Assembly: GCA_902459845.2 (NCBI GenBank)
Contig: CABPSV020000049.1
Location: 18,655 to 39,025 of the forward strand
Reading direction: 5' to 3'
Length of the DNA: 20,371 nt
Source of the DNA: Hepatocystis sp. ex Piliocolobus tephrosceles
Taxonomy: Eukaryota > Apicomplexa > Aconoidasida > Haemosporida > Plasmodiidae
Shown here: one piece after another, positions 20,231-20,371 of the stretch
How the letters are laid out: the number at the start of each line of letters is the position of its first letter
How positions within the stretch are numbered: position 1 is the stretch's first letter
Position numbers and translations under genes: made by a program
The notes under the pieces: generated by a model
The model's database searches: none
Seen by the model: only the letters and a program-made list of their open reading frames with translations
What the model was told of the DNA's origin: nothing

Positions 20231-20371
20231 GGCTTAATTCGGTTTATTTAAGTTGGCCTAATTTGGCTTATTTAATTTGGCTTATTTAATTTGGCTTATT
20301 TAATTTGGCTTATTTAATTTGGCTTATTTAATTTGGCTTATTTGATTTGGCTCATTTAATTTGGCTTATTT
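20231..20371. repeat. 14-bp minisatellite with 10-bp variants, continuing past the window
   Basis: Unit GGCTTATTTAATTT starts at 20265, 20279, 20293, 20307, 20321, 20335, 20349 and 20363 (last cut by the window end). More degenerate units lie at 20231 (10 bp), 20241 (14 bp) and 20255 (10 bp). A 14-bp period cannot hold a reading frame, so it is noncoding. Confidence 0.9.

Noticed and set aside
20231..20371. Coding reading of the right-end repeat on either strand
   Set aside because: The period is 14 bp, not a multiple of 3, and stops appear quickly in each frame.

Overview
The window is nuclear DNA of a very AT-rich apicomplexan, almost certainly a Plasmodium species. The evidence is GC content near or below 20%, (TA)n and long A/T homopolymers between genes, AAT-coded polyasparagine inside proteins, an intron with a T-rich acceptor, and large proteins whose conserved islands are separated by tandem repeats. 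The strong AT bias suggests a P. falciparum-like or avian-parasite lineage, but I cannot name the species from sequence alone.

Layout. (1) 1-5290, minus strand: one unbroken reading frame of about 1,763 codons, an internal piece of a giant protein I do not recognise. Its C-terminus lies left of the window and its N-terminus is lost in a 100-N assembly gap (5291-5390). (2) 5391-8653: about 3.3 kb of intergenic DNA between divergent genes, rich in microsatellites, with a GC-rich island near 7495-7551. (3) 8654-12580, plus strand: a 1,308-residue protein with three CCCH zinc fingers at the N-terminus and a very repetitive Asn/Ser-rich remainder. (4) 12581-13834: convergent intergenic DNA with a 97-nt A run and a 17-bp hairpin. 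(5) 13835-15895, minus strand: an F-box protein. I reconstruct it as two exons with a 234-bp intron; the second exon encodes a 19-residue tail that a plain ORF call misses. (6) 15896-17330: intergenic DNA holding a weakly supported small ORF with a hydrophobic leader. (7) 17331-19517, plus strand: a 728-residue protein of unknown function with two different cysteine-bearing repeat arrays and a possible C-terminal membrane segment. (8) 19518-20371: 3' flank ending in a 14-bp minisatellite that runs off the window.

The genes are not an operon and no shared pathway is evident. Recognisable roles are RNA binding (CCCH protein) and ubiquitin-ligase substrate recruitment (F-box protein). I saw no tRNA, rRNA, mobile element, CRISPR array or virus-derived gene. 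The most notable points are the F-box terminal exon, the strict tripeptide (G/E)-(K/Q)-(H/N) array in the giant protein, the possible small secreted or membrane ORF at 16036, and the GC-rich island followed by T9 upstream of the CCCH gene.
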